Assembly (NCBI RefSeq): GCF_013409205.1
Contig: NZ_JACCAE010000001.1
Location: 3,162,001 to 3,226,000, forward strand
Direction of reading: 5' to 3'
Length of the DNA stretch: 64,000 nucleotides
Origin: Janibacter cremeus
GTDB lineage: Bacteria > Actinomycetota > Actinomycetes > Actinomycetales > Dermatophilaceae
Shown: in pieces, positions 1-8,682 of the stretch
How positions within the stretch are numbered: position 1 is the stretch's first letter
Layout of the letters: each line of letters starts with the position of its first letter
Program-made: the position numbers and the translations under genes
The notes under the pieces: model-generated
Databases searched by the model: none
Told to the model about the DNA's origin: nothing
What the model saw: the letters and a program-made list of their open reading frames with translations, nothing else

Positions 1-963
1 GCGAAACCCACCGGGCACCGGCGCCAACAGGCTCAGGTGCTCGATGCCGGCGAGCACACCGATCGGGTCGCCCGAGCCGGAGGTGGCCCAACGCACGAAC
101 TGGCGCAGGTTGTTGGGCCGGTGGACGAACAGCTCGAGCAGGCTCGGTAGCCACACCAGGACACCCAACCCCACGGCCCACCGCCGGGAGTGGGCACGCG
201 CTGTGGTCACGTGTCCCGGCCGTCGGCCCCGCCGACCCGAACGGTCGGGGCGCGGGGTGTCCGTGGGTGGCCACACGGACACGGCCACCGCGGCCAGGAC
301 GAGAACTCCCGCGAGCGGTAGGAAGGCGAGGTTGGCCTGCGCCAGAAGCGAGACGGCGACCACGAAGGGGGCCAACGCCCGGTGGTCGCCGCGAGCCAGC
401 GCCCACAGCAGGAGGAGCGCAAGGTAGGTCGGCAGCAGCGGCGCATACGGGTTGAGCGGACGGAACATCGCCTCCGCACCGAGCGCCCACTGCGCGAGGA
501 GCAGCCCGCAGGTGAAGACGGCGACTGCGAGGGTGCCGCCAAGACGGCGTGCCCACACGACGGTGAGAACCGACGCGATGGCTGCGATGAGCGCGCCACC
601 GATCGCTACGCCCGCGGCGGCCCCGCCGGTCGCGGCGAGGGGGAGGGCAAGCAGGTAGAACTGCAGCGGCCCGAGGTGGTGCGTGGAGAGGTTGACGTCA
701 ACGCCGTTGCCGGCCGTGCTTCGCATCCCGGTCAGCGGGAAGTGACCGTCGAGGACTCCGGCGCTGCGCAGGGCGACGGTTGCGTCGTCGCCGTTGGGTG
801 CCCAGTCCTGGGAGATCGCCCTGATCACTGCGACGGTCGGTGCGAGCAGCACCGCCAGGATCGCCAGGGCGAGGAACCGGTCCGTGGGTCCCCAGCACCG
901 GGGGTCGAGGGCAGTGGGAAGGGGACGTCGGGTCCGGCGGACCGAGCGCGCTCGGAGTGGCAC
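1..963 (-). CDS. Polytopic membrane protein, GT-C-like, 3' end outside window
   Basis: The reverse strand is open from a GTG at 963 to the left edge (321 codons, no stop). The product has a basic N-terminus and then repeated hydrophobic segments, the first at about residues 33-50 (FLALAILAVLLAPTVAVI). After it comes a loop with NGDDATVALRSAGVL and then HHLGPLQFYLLALPL. An acidic loop after the first membrane segment followed by such a motif is typical of actinobacterial GT-C-like (ArnT/PMT-like) membrane glycosyltransferases, so that is my best family guess; no substrate can be inferred. The GTG overlaps the upstream thioesterase stop (TGAGTG), so the two are probably co-transcribed. Codon use is strongly GC3-biased, as in neighbouring genes. 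The open frame and hydrophobicity are seen; the enzymatic role is inference. Confidence 0.7.
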   Translation of the reverse strand, partial: MPLRARSVRRTRRPLPTALDPRCWGPTDRFLALAILAVLLAPTVAVIRAISQDWAPNGDDATVALRSAGVLDGHFPLTGMRSTAGNGVDVNLSTHHLGPLQFYLLALPLAATGGAAAGVAIGGALIAAIASVLTVVWARRLGGTLAVAVFTCGLLLAQWALGAEAMFRPLNPYAPLLPTYLALLLLWALARGDHRALAPFVVAVSLLAQANLAFLPLAGVLVLAAVAVSVWPPTDTPRPDRSGRRGRRPGHVTTARAHSRRWAVGLGVLVWLPSLLELFVHRPNNLRQFVRWATSGSGDPIGVLAGIEHLSLLAPVPGGFR

Positions 964-1407
964 TCAGGCGCCGGGGGGCTGCTCGCGCAGCAAGCACGTG
1001 ATCCGGGACGTGCAGGTGCGTCGGCCGCTGTCGTCGGTGATCGTGACGTCGTAGCAGGTGGCTGTGCCACCGAGCGTCACGGGGATGGCGGTCGCGGTGA
1101 CCCAGCCCGACCGGGCCGCGCGGTGGTGGGTGGCATTGATGTCCAGGCCGACGGAGATCTTGCCCGAGAGGGCGCCGTGGATCGCGGAACCGATAGATCC
1201 GACCGTCTCCGCGAGAACGACGCTCGCGCCTCCGTGGAGGATCCCGTACGGCTGGGTGTTGCCCTCGACGGGCATCCGGGCGACGACCCGCTCGGAGCTC
1301 GCTTGGAGGATCTCGATGCCCATGCGCTCGGGGAGGGCGCCACGGTAGGCGTTGAGCTCGTCGAGAGAGAAGGCGTTCTCCCCGCGCGGCACACTGGTGT
1401 CGGTCAT
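964..1407 (-). CDS. PaaI-family hotdog thioesterase
   Basis: The protein has 147 residues, the usual size of a single-hotdog thioesterase. The PaaI/YbgC-type signature GILHGGASVVLAETVGS lies around residues 55-71; the HGG turn and the following Glu are the usual catalytic region. Family members hydrolyse acyl-CoA thioesters, often aromatic (phenylacetyl-, hydroxybenzoyl-CoA) or menaquinone-pathway intermediates; the substrate cannot be read here. The ATG at 1407 is preceded by TAGGAGACACCG, a good Shine-Dalgarno. The gene is divergent from polA, which starts 84 nt away, and its stop touches the GTG of the following membrane protein. Confidence 0.85.
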   Translation of the reverse strand: MTDTSVPRGENAFSLDELNAYRGALPERMGIEILQASSERVVARMPVEGNTQPYGILHGGASVVLAETVGSIGSAIHGALSGKISVGLDINATHHRAARSGWVTATAIPVTLGGTATCYDVTITDDSGRRTCTSRITCLLREQPPGA

Positions 1408-1477
1408 CGGTGTCTCCTACATCCGTCGATGGTCTCGGGACAGCCTGCCACGAGGAGGAGCTGTCGGCCCAAGCACT

Positions 1478-1483
1478 TAGGCT
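1478..1483 (+). promoter_or_regulatory. -10 box of polA, leaderless type
   Basis: TAGGCT ends 7 nt before the polA GTG at 1491. That spacing puts the transcription start on or next to the start codon, and no Shine-Dalgarno lies at a usable distance. Confidence 0.55.
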
Positions 1484-1490
1484 GGCGCGC

Positions 1491-4160
1491 GTGAGTCGAC
1501 TACTGCTGCTGGACGGACATTCCCTGGCCTATCGCGCCTTCTTCGCCCTCCCTGCGGAGAACTTCTCGACGAGCACGGGTCAGCACACCAATGGCGTGTA
1601 CGGCTTCGTCGCCATGCTGATCAACGTGCTGCGCGACGAGGACCCGACCCACGTCGCCGTGGCGTTCGACGTCTCGCGCGCCACCTTCCGCAGCGAGGAG
1701 TACGCCGAGTACAAGGCCGGCCGCAGCGCCACGCCGGACGCCTTCGCCGGGCAGATACCCCTCCTGCAGGAGGTCCTCGATGCGTTGAACATCACTCATG
1801 TGCAGCTCGAGGGCTACGAGGCGGACGACATCATCGCCACCCTCGCCACCCAGGGCCGAGAGGCCGGGATGGACGTGCTGATCTGCTCCGGTGACCGCGA
1901 CACCCTGCAGCTGATCGACGAGCACTCCACCGTCCTCTATCCCAAGAAGGGGGTCTCGGACCTGGCCCGGATGACGCCAGCAGCGGTGACGGAGAAGTAC
2001 GGGGTGGGGCCCGAGCGATACAGCGACCTCGCGGCGCTCGTCGGTGAGGCGAGTGACAACCTTCCGGGTGTCCCGGGAGTCGGCCCCAAGACCGCGGCGA
2101 AGTGGATCAATGCCCACGGCGACCTGCAGGGCATCGTCGCGGCGGTCGACCAGATCGGTGGCAAGGCCGGCCAGTCGCTGCGCGACAACCTCGACCAGGT
2201 CCTGCGCAACCGTCGGCTCAACGCATTGGTGCGCGACACCCCGATCCCGGTCGGTGTCGCTGATGTCGAGCGAAGGGAGTGGGACCGGGAGAAGGTCCAC
2301 ACCCTCTTCGACAGCCTGGAGTTCCGGGTGCTGCGCGACCGACTCTTCTCGACCTTCGACACGGCCGAGACCGAGGTCAGCGGTGGCATCGAGGTGGATG
2401 GCACGGTGCTGGCCGAGGGCGAGGTGGCCGGGTGGCTCGCCGAGCACGCCTCGGGGCGGCTCGGTGTCGACGTCGTCGGTGAGTGGGGACGGGGCACGGG
2501 CGAGGTCACCGGTCTCGGGTTGGCCACAGTCGATGGCACGGCGGCATTCGTCAGCGTCCCTCGCCTCGATGCTGCTGACGAGTCGGCCCTGCGTGACTGG
2601 CTTGCCGACGAGGCTCGACCCAAGGTCCTCCACGACGCGAAGGGCCCGCTGCTCGCCCTGACCGCATCCGGACTGCCTCTCGACGGGCTGGCGGTGGATA
2701 CCGCGATCGCGGCGTACCTCGTCCGTCCCGATCAGCGCTCCTACGACCTGGCTGACCTCTCCGTCCGTCACCTGGGCCGAGATCTCGCCGGTGGCGACGA
2801 GGAGCCCCAGGACCAGGGGATGCTCGACTTCTCCGCGGACGACGCCGAGGCCGGGCGTGAGGCGATGGTCCGCGCGGCAGCCGCCGTGGAGCTCGCCGAG
2901 GTGCTCGAGGCGCAGGTCGAGGAGACCGGTGGCACCGAGTTGATGCGCGCGGTGGAGCTGCCCGTCGTCGGGGTACTCGCCCAGATGGAGACGGCAGGGA
3001 TCGCCGTTGACCGCGCCGCTCTGGACGGGCTCGAGTCGGACTTCGCCGGCAAGGTGGCCGCCGCCCAGGCGGATGCGTGGGCGGCGATCGGTGACGAGCA
3101 GATCAACCTGGGCTCGCCGAAGCAGCTGCAGGCGGTGCTCTTCGACACCCTCGGCCTGCCCAAGACCCGCAAGACCAAGACGGGGTACACCACCGACGCC
3201 GATGCGCTCGCGGACCTCTACGCCAAGACGGAGCACCCCTTCCTGGAGGCCCTCCTGCGTCACCGCGACGCCACCCGTCTGCGGGTCACCGTCGAGGGTC
3301 TGATCAAGTCCATCGCCGATGACGAGCGGATCCACACGACCTACCAGCAGACGATCGCGGCCACCGGCCGGCTGTCCTCGACCGACCCCAACCTGCAGAA
3401 CATCCCGATCCGGACCGAGGAGGGTCGACGCATCCGCGAGGTCTTCGTCGTCGGCCCGCAGTACGAGACCCTGATGTCGGCCGACTACAGCCAGATCGAG
3501 ATGCGTGTGATGGCGCACCTGTCCGGGGACGAGGGGCTCATCGAGGCATTCCGCACCGGTGAGGACCTGCACCGCTTCGTCGGTGCCCGGGTCTTCTCCG
3601 TCGCGCCCGATGAGGTATCGCCGGAGATGCGCAGCAAGGTCAAGGCGATGTCCTACGGCCTGGCCTACGGGCTGAGCGCCTTCGGCCTGTCCAAGCAGCT
3701 GGGCATCTCCACCGGCGAGGCGAGCGGGCTCATGGAGGAGTACTTCGAGCGCTTCGGCGGGGTGCGCGACTACCTCGAGGAGATCGTCGACCGCGCACGT
3801 GCCACCGGGTACACCGAGACCATGCTCGGTCGACGCCGGTACCTGCCCGACCTGAACAGCGACAACCGTCAGCGGCGTCAGATGGCGGAGCGGATGGCGC
3901 TCAACGCGCCGATCCAGGGGTCCGCGGCCGACATCATGAAGCTGGCGATGTTGCGTGTCGACAAGGCACTGACCCGCGCCGCCCTGAACTCGCGCGTCCT
4001 GCTCCAGGTGCACGACGAACTGGTCATCGAGATCGCCTCCGGCGAAGCGGAGAAGGTCGAGGAGCTGGTCCGGGCAGAGATGGGCGCTGCGGTCGAGATG
4101 GATGTCCCGCTCGACGTGTCCATCGGGCTCGGCGACAGCTGGCACGACGCCGCCCACTGA
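1491..4160 (+). CDS. polA: DNA polymerase I
   Basis: 889 residues, normal length. Residues 1 to about 290 are the 5'-3' exonuclease (LLLLDGHSLAYRAFF at the start, then SGDRDTLQL and GVPGVGPKTAAKW). Residues about 300-490 correspond to the 3'-5' exonuclease fold, but the first metal motif reads RLGVDVVGEWG rather than D-x-E, so proofreading is probably lost, as in other actinobacteria. The polymerase follows, with motif A DYSQIEMRVMAHLSGD near 664, motif B KVKAMSYGLAYGLSAFG and motif C LLQVHDELVIE near 838. I chose the GTG at 1491 because VSRLLLLDGHS matches the family N-terminus and a leaderless -10 precedes it; the ATG at 1410 would add 27 unrelated residues upstream of that promoter. It acts in Okazaki fragment processing and repair gap filling. 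The 3' end faces the nucleotidyltransferase gene with only 15 nt between and no clear hairpin. Confidence 0.97.
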   Translation: MSRLLLLDGHSLAYRAFFALPAENFSTSTGQHTNGVYGFVAMLINVLRDEDPTHVAVAFDVSRATFRSEEYAEYKAGRSATPDAFAGQIPLLQEVLDALNITHVQLEGYEADDIIATLATQGREAGMDVLICSGDRDTLQLIDEHSTVLYPKKGVSDLARMTPAAVTEKYGVGPERYSDLAALVGEASDNLPGVPGVGPKTAAKWINAHGDLQGIVAAVDQIGGKAGQSLRDNLDQVLRNRRLNALVRDTPIPVGVADVERREWDREKVHTLFDSLEFRVLRDRLFSTFDTAETEVSGGIEVDGTVLAEGEVAGWLAEHASGRLGVDVVGEWGRGTGEVTGLGLATVDGTAAFVSVPRLDAADESALRDWLADEARPKVLHDAKGPLLALTASGLPLDGLAVDTAIAAYLVRPDQRSYDLADLSVRHLGRDLAGGDEEPQDQGMLDFSADDAEAGREAMVRAAAAVELAEVLEAQVEETGGTELMRAVELPVVGVLAQMETAGIAVDRAALDGLESDFAGKVAAAQADAWAAIGDEQINLGSPKQLQAVLFDTLGLPKTRKTKTGYTTDADALADLYAKTEHPFLEALLRHRDATRLRVTVEGLIKSIADDERIHTTYQQTIAATGRLSSTDPNLQNIPIRTEEGRRIREVFVVGPQYETLMSADYSQIEMRVMAHLSGDEGLIEAFRTGEDLHRFVGARVFSVAPDEVSPEMRSKVKAMSYGLAYGLSAFGLSKQLGISTGEASGLMEEYFERFGGVRDYLEEIVDRARATGYTETMLGRRRYLPDLNSDNRQRRQMAERMALNAPIQGSAADIMKLAMLRVDKALTRAALNSRVLLQVHDELVIEIASGEAEKVEELVRAEMGAAVEMDVPLDVSIGLGDSWHDAAH

Positions 4161-4175
4161 TCGGGGCGGGGCGGG

Positions 4176-5204
4176 TCAGACCTCGGGGCGGACTGCGTCG
4201 GTGAGGTGCTCGCCCGGGGCCACCTGCTGGCCACTGCCGAGCGCGGAGTCGACGACCTGGGCACCGGCGCCGACACGGGCACCGCGACCGAGCACCGACC
4301 GGACCACCTCGGCGTGGTCGTCGACCCGTGCGCCGGGGAGCACGACGGCCGATTCCAGTCGCGCTCCCGCTCCGATGCGCGCGTCGGCGTGGACGACGGT
4401 GCCGGCGGACAGCCTGGCCCCCGGGGCCACGACGGCGCCCGGCAGCACGAGCGACTCCCCGCGCGGCGTCGGGGCCGCGCCGGGCCAGGGGGCGAGCAGC
4501 AGGTCCCGGGTGGCCCGCACGAGCGCTGCCGGGGAGCCGACGTCGAGGAAGTAGGCGTCCTCGCGGTGGGCAAGCAGGGCTCCCCGCTCGGCGAGAGGGG
4601 GGAAGACGTCCCGCTCGAGGGAGGCGGCCCCGGTGTCGGGGATGGCATCGAGCAGCGCGGGGCGCACGACGTAGGTGCCGGCGTTGACGGTGGACGAAGG
4701 GGGAGTGGGCGACTTCTCGACGAAGGCGGTGATCCGCCCGTCACCATCGGCGAGCACGCTGCCGTAGGGCCGGGCATCGGGCACCTCCCGCACGTGTACG
4801 GCGGCGGCCACCGCAGGAGGAGCGGCACGCAGGAGGTCCACCTGGGCTGCGAGGCCGTGCCCGGTGAGCAGGTCCCCGTTGAGGACGATGACGGCCTCGG
4901 CGCCGGGGAGGGCCCGTAGCGACTCCCTGAGGCCACCCCCGGTCCCCAGTGGGGTGTCCTCGACGACCGTGATGAGGTCGACCCCCTTCGCCCGGAGCGT
5001 GGTGACCAGCTTCTCGAAGTCCGCGTGGCGGTACCCGGTGGAGAGGACGACCCGCCCGACACCGGCTCGGGCGAGCGCAGCGATCTGGTGCTCGACGAGG
5101 CTCCACGGCCCGACGGGGAGCAGCGGCTTGGGGCAGTCCTGCGTCAGCGGGTGCATCCGCCGGCCCAGGCCCCCGGCAAGGATCACGGCATCGGTGCGGC
5201 TCAG
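4176..5204 (-). CDS. Sugar-1-phosphate nucleotidyltransferase with hexapeptide C-terminal domain
   Basis: About 342 residues. The N-terminus carries the nucleotidyltransferase signature VILAGGLGRRMHPLT followed by CPKPLLPVG, then the LNGDLL metal-binding stretch. From about residue 240 there are isoleucine-patch/hexapeptide repeats (GARLSAGTVVHADARIGAGA) that form a left-handed beta helix. It would make an NDP-sugar. GDP-mannose- or GDP-heptose-type activity (HddC role) is possible given the hddA-gmhA-gmhB operon 21 kb away, but glucose-1-phosphate transferases look similar. The start is unusual: the best Shine-Dalgarno (GGGGAGG) is 7 nt before a CTG at 5204 that overlaps the upstream TGA (CTGA), whereas the first GTG (5186) would start directly at VILAGG. 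It is probably co-transcribed with the acyltransferase upstream. Confidence 0.85.
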   Translation of the reverse strand: MSRTDAVILAGGLGRRMHPLTQDCPKPLLPVGPWSLVEHQIAALARAGVGRVVLSTGYRHADFEKLVTTLRAKGVDLITVVEDTPLGTGGGLRESLRALPGAEAVIVLNGDLLTGHGLAAQVDLLRAAPPAVAAAVHVREVPDARPYGSVLADGDGRITAFVEKSPTPPSSTVNAGTYVVRPALLDAIPDTGAASLERDVFPPLAERGALLAHREDAYFLDVGSPAALVRATRDLLLAPWPGAAPTPRGESLVLPGAVVAPGARLSAGTVVHADARIGAGARLESAVVLPGARVDDHAEVVRSVLGRGARVGAGAQVVDSALGSGQQVAPGEHLTDAVRPEV

Positions 5205-7150
5205 GAGAGGTCCTCCCCGCGGGAGACTCGCTGCAGGCGTGGTGCCAACCAGCGCCAGAAGATCGGGCCCGACTCGTTCGTGAAGTGGATCGCGTCCTGG
5301 TAGAGCGGGACGTCGTTGATCGTGTCGTGGTACTCGCCCCCGGGGCACAGGAGGGAGTACTGGTCCAGGACCGGCACGTTGTTGTCCTCCGCCCAGGCCG
5401 AGACAGCCTCGTTGAGGGTCGTGACGTACTCCGCGTCGTTGACGCGCTTGATCTCTTCGCTGTTGAACGTCGGCATCTTGTGGCAGGAGACGTTGATCAC
5501 GGCGAACTGGTGGCTTCCGGCGGCCGATCGAGCGCTGTCCAGGCCCTCTTCGATGAGGTCGACCCACGCGGGCGAACCGAATTCGACCACGGTCCCGCGG
5601 TCGATTCGGTCGGTGACCATGGTGTGCGCCACGAAGTAGAGGACCACATCGGGATCATCCGACGCGATCTCCTCACCCCATCCGGCCCGCCAGGCAGAGC
5701 ACCCCTCCTGCTCAGGCTGCACCTTGCCGTTGCTGAACTTGGCGGCAGCCAAAGGGTCACAGCCGATGTTCGTCGTGTCGAACAGGCGAAGGTCAGGGTG
5801 GTTCGATGGCTTGAAGTAGGTGATCAGGCTCTGCGGAACCGAGTTCCCGATGAAGATGACCGAGACCATCTGGCCACCGGGACGATACGCGGGCTGGGGG
5901 ATGGTCAGCTCGCTCGGTGACGCGGTCGTCGTCGCGACGGTGCGGGCCGCAGCCGGCATCGTCACCGCGCCGACGACCAGGGCGGGGACCGCGGCCCAGG
6001 CGAAGACCACGCTCGCCCTGGGCAACCGGGGCACGAGGGCTCTGATGCCCTCCCGCCGGACCGGACGCTCGACATACCGGTAGGACAGCCAGGCCAGCAG
6101 CGAGGTGAGCCCCACCTGCAGCACGACCCGTGGTGCGGTCGGGATGGGCAGGACCTGGTCGTTGAGGAAGACGATGATGGGCCAGTGCCACAGGTACAGG
6201 CCGTAGGAGACCATCCCGATCCGTCGCAAGGGCTCCCACGAGAGCAGTCTCTGGGTCAGCGATGCGGCAGGGCTCGTCGCGGCGACGAGCACCACGCAGA
6301 TGGCCAGGGAGAGCGGTACGGCCAGGCCCTCGAAGATCACGCTCTGGGCGGGGCCGGCCCACCAGAAGGCCGACAGCACCACGAGCAGCGCAGGGAGGGC
6401 GAGCCGACGGCACCACGTGTCGAGGATGCGGGCCTTGTCGCGGTCGATTGCTCCAGGGCCCCCGCTGATCAGCGCGGCGACGGCTGCGCCCACGAGCAGC
6501 TGGTGGGCGCGGGTGTCCGTGCCGTAGTAGATGCGGCTCGGGTCGAGCCCGGGGTGGTGCAGGTGGGCCATGAGGACCGCCGAGGCGCCGCTGACGACCG
6601 TGAGGACCGCAAAGAGGGTGACCCGGCGTCGGATGAGCGCGAGCAGGCCGATGAGGATCATGGGGTAGATGAGGTAGAACTGCTCCTCGACCGCCAGCGA
6701 CCAGGCGTGCCGCAGGGGTGAGGGCGAGGCCACCTGACCGAAGTAGGCCTCATCGCCGAGGACGAAGCGCCAGTTGGCCACATACCCGAGGGTGGCCAGC
6801 ACATCGCCCGCGACATTTCCGGTGCGTCCCGACATGGTCAGGAATGTCGCGCCGACGAGGACGGCAGCGAGCACGACGAAGAGGGCGGGCAGGAGCCGAC
6901 GGGCGCGGGCGAGCCAGAAGCCGACGAGATTGATGCGGCCTCGTTCGCGGCGGTACTCGGCCAGCAGGAGAGCGGTGATGAGGAAACCGGAGATGACGAA
7001 GAAGACGTCCACGCCGAACCAGCCTCCGGGCAAGGTCCCGGGCAGCAGGTGGAAGGCGATGACGGCGAGGACGGCGAATGCCCGCAGACCGTCGATGGCG
7101 GGACGGTAGGGCAGGGACTTGTGCTGGGGGGCTGAGGTTGTCGCGGTCAT
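5201..7150 (-). CDS. Acyltransferase 3 membrane protein with C-terminal SGNH domain (OafA-type)
   Basis: 649 residues. Residues 1 to about 380 are the acyltransferase-3 membrane domain, with PYRPAIDGLRAFAVLAVIAFH at the start, WFGVDVFFVISGFLI, and roughly ten hydrophobic segments. A signal-anchor-like helix follows at about 385-405. The extracytoplasmic SGNH-like hydrolase domain has its nucleophile block as FIGNSVPQ (near 433, GNS rather than GDS) and the D-x-x-H block DAIHF near 619. Such proteins O-acetylate extracellular polysaccharides. It overlaps the start of the nucleotidyltransferase by 4 nt and is divergent from the small membrane protein at 7210, with a palindromic promoter region between them. 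Confidence 0.92.
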   Translation of the reverse strand: MTATTSAPQHKSLPYRPAIDGLRAFAVLAVIAFHLLPGTLPGGWFGVDVFFVISGFLITALLLAEYRRERGRINLVGFWLARARRLLPALFVVLAAVLVGATFLTMSGRTGNVAGDVLATLGYVANWRFVLGDEAYFGQVASPSPLRHAWSLAVEEQFYLIYPMILIGLLALIRRRVTLFAVLTVVSGASAVLMAHLHHPGLDPSRIYYGTDTRAHQLLVGAAVAALISGGPGAIDRDKARILDTWCRRLALPALLVVLSAFWWAGPAQSVIFEGLAVPLSLAICVVLVAATSPAASLTQRLLSWEPLRRIGMVSYGLYLWHWPIIVFLNDQVLPIPTAPRVVLQVGLTSLLAWLSYRYVERPVRREGIRALVPRLPRASVVFAWAAVPALVVGAVTMPAAARTVATTTASPSELTIPQPAYRPGGQMVSVIFIGNSVPQSLITYFKPSNHPDLRLFDTTNIGCDPLAAAKFSNGKVQPEQEGCSAWRAGWGEEIASDDPDVVLYFVAHTMVTDRIDRGTVVEFGSPAWVDLIEEGLDSARSAAGSHQFAVINVSCHKMPTFNSEEIKRVNDAEYVTTLNEAVSAWAEDNNVPVLDQYSLLCPGGEYHDTINDVPLYQDAIHFTNESGPIFWRWLAPRLQRVSRGEDLS

Positions 7151-7179
7151 GACCTGATTCCGAAGGGGGCGAGGCCATT

Positions 7180-7202
7180 ATTACCCGACCGGCGGGTAAT
7201 GT
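7180..7202. promoter_or_regulatory. Divergent promoter with embedded palindrome (candidate operator)
   Basis: ATTACCCG (7180-7187) and CGGGTAAT (7193-7200) form a perfect 8-bp inverted repeat with a 5-bp centre. The right arm runs into TAATGT (7197-7202), which lies 7 nt before the ATG at 7210. The left arm, read on the reverse strand, gives TAATAAT as a -10 for the acyltransferase starting at 7150. A repressor bound here would block both genes; no regulator gene is adjacent. Confidence 0.5.
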
Positions 7203-7209
7203 TCGCTCC

Positions 7210-7824
7210 ATGAATGAGCACACCGAGGCGACGTCCACCACACGGCAGATCGCTCCGTTGGCGATCATCCTCGGGATCCCGTTGATCTTCGCCGCGGTGT
7301 TCTTCTACACCAGCCCGGTCGTCCTCGAGACCGGTGGCCAGCAGGGCATCTTCAAGTGCGGATCCCCGAGCTCCCCCAACACCGACGCGAAGAACGTCTG
7401 CAACGACCCCGAGACGGTCGCCCGCAACAAGGCGATCTACTCCGGTCTCTCCGGGGTCTCCTTGGTGGGGCTGGGCGCGTTCTGGTTGCTGCGCGGTCGG
7501 CGCGACGACGAGGACTGGGATGACGACCGCCCGCGTCGCCGCGGGCACGACGACATCGACCTGCGCGCCGACACGCGCGACCGCGATGAGGACCTGCGCG
7601 ACCGCGGTGACGACGTACCGCCCACCGCGGAGCGGTCCGAAGGCCTGCGCGGTGTGGACAACGGACGTGACCGCGCGGTCGATGACGACCTCGACGTCGC
7701 GGACAGCCGGACGGCCCGCCGCCGCCGCGGAGGACGCCGCTCGGTACTGCGGGACGACGACTTCGCGTCCCCGGCTCCCCGGCGCCGTGCAGACGACGAC
7801 TGGTCCTCGGACGGCTGGCGCTGA
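7210..7824 (+). CDS. Small membrane protein with long charged disordered tail, function unknown
   Basis: 204 residues. Two hydrophobic helices at about 17-37 (IAPLAIILGIPLIFAAVFFY) and 78-98 (GLSGVSLVGLGAFWLL) flank an extracytoplasmic loop with two cysteines (FKCGSPSS and NVCNDPE) that could form a disulfide. The C-terminal ~105 residues are almost entirely Arg and Asp with Gly, Thr and Ser (for example DDDRPRRRGHDDID), which predicts a disordered, highly charged cytoplasmic tail. The ATG sits 7 nt after TAATGT, so the mRNA is probably leaderless. The stop overlaps the next gene's start (TGATG), so translation is coupled to the methyltransferase. I recognise no family. Confidence 0.75.
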   Translation: MNEHTEATSTTRQIAPLAIILGIPLIFAAVFFYTSPVVLETGGQQGIFKCGSPSSPNTDAKNVCNDPETVARNKAIYSGLSGVSLVGLGAFWLLRGRRDDEDWDDDRPRRRGHDDIDLRADTRDRDEDLRDRGDDVPPTAERSEGLRGVDNGRDRAVDDDLDVADSRTARRRRGGRRSVLRDDDFASPAPRRRADDDWSSDGWR

Positions 7825-8666
7825 TGCGGGTCGAGGAGTTCCTCGCCGAGGTCGAACGGGCCTTCGACGGGGACCCGCAGGCCAGCGCGCCACGTGACCC
7901 GCGCTTCGTCGAGATCGCCGAGTCCGTCAACGGCTACACCTCGGCCAACGAGCTCGCGGTGCTGAACGCGGCGGCGCGTGTCATGCCCGCTGACGAGTGC
8001 TACCTCGAGGTCGGCAGCTACAAGGGTCGTTCGATGTCCGCCGCGGTCCAGGACGTTGACGACAAGACGTTCTACGTCGTCGAGAACTACCTCGAGTTCG
8101 GGATGCAGGGCCGGGCGGCCCGTGTGGAACTCGAGCGCAACCTGGCCACGTTCGCCGCCCACGCGGACGTGCGCCTCATCGAGGGCAACTGCTTCTCGTT
8201 GCTGCGTCGGCCCGGGATCATCGACAAACCGGTCGGGGTCTACTTCTACGACGGTGAGCACACCGGGCTCTCGCACTACCTCGCGCTGGGCATCATCGAG
8301 CCGTGGCTGGCCGATGAGGCGATCATCCTCGTCGACGACGCGAGCTACCCGATGGTGAGCGGTGCACACGAGGAGTTCATCGCGCGGCACCCGCAGTGGC
8401 GCGTCGAGCGCCGGTGGGATGCCGAGGTCAACGGTGATCCGCGATGGGCCAACGGCCTGCACGCCCTGAGCTTCCGCCGTGACGAGGCGACGGCACGAGG
8501 CAGCGAGGAGCCCTGGGACGTGCGTTGGCGCCGCCTTGCCTACCTGGCCTCGCTGGGGCCGGGCCAGAAGGCGGCCTGGAAGGCGATCCATCACTTCCCG
8601 GAGCTCATCCCGCTGGCCAAGAAGCTCTACCCATCCAAGAAGGCCAGCTCGATCGATCAGGGCTGA
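7824..8666 (+). CDS. Class I SAM-dependent methyltransferase (Methyltransf_24-like)
   Basis: 280 residues. YLEVGSYKGRSMSAAV (about 53-68) is the SAM-binding motif I of the Methyltransf_24-type group found in glycan loci. VYFYDGEHTGLSHY (about 138-151) and IILVDDASYP supply the later acidic motifs. It probably methylates a sugar or other surface-glycan component, judging by the flippase and glycosyltransferases that follow; the acceptor is unknown. Start ATG overlaps the preceding TGA. The 3' end faces the flippase gene after a 16-nt gap with no hairpin. Confidence 0.8.
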   Translation: MRVEEFLAEVERAFDGDPQASAPRDPRFVEIAESVNGYTSANELAVLNAAARVMPADECYLEVGSYKGRSMSAAVQDVDDKTFYVVENYLEFGMQGRAARVELERNLATFAAHADVRLIEGNCFSLLRRPGIIDKPVGVYFYDGEHTGLSHYLALGIIEPWLADEAIILVDDASYPMVSGAHEEFIARHPQWRVERRWDAEVNGDPRWANGLHALSFRRDEATARGSEEPWDVRWRRLAYLASLGPGQKAAWKAIHHFPELIPLAKKLYPSKKASSIDQG

Positions 8667-8682
8667 TCGGGACCACCGCGGG

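Noticed and set aside
382..1494. Long forward open frame across the thioesterase region
   Set aside because: It is antisense to the thioesterase and the left-edge membrane gene, has no family motif, and reflects GC-rich frame openness.
1500..4157. 885-codon reverse open frame
   Set aside because: Exact antisense shadow of polA; sequence is Val/Gly/Asp-rich without domains.
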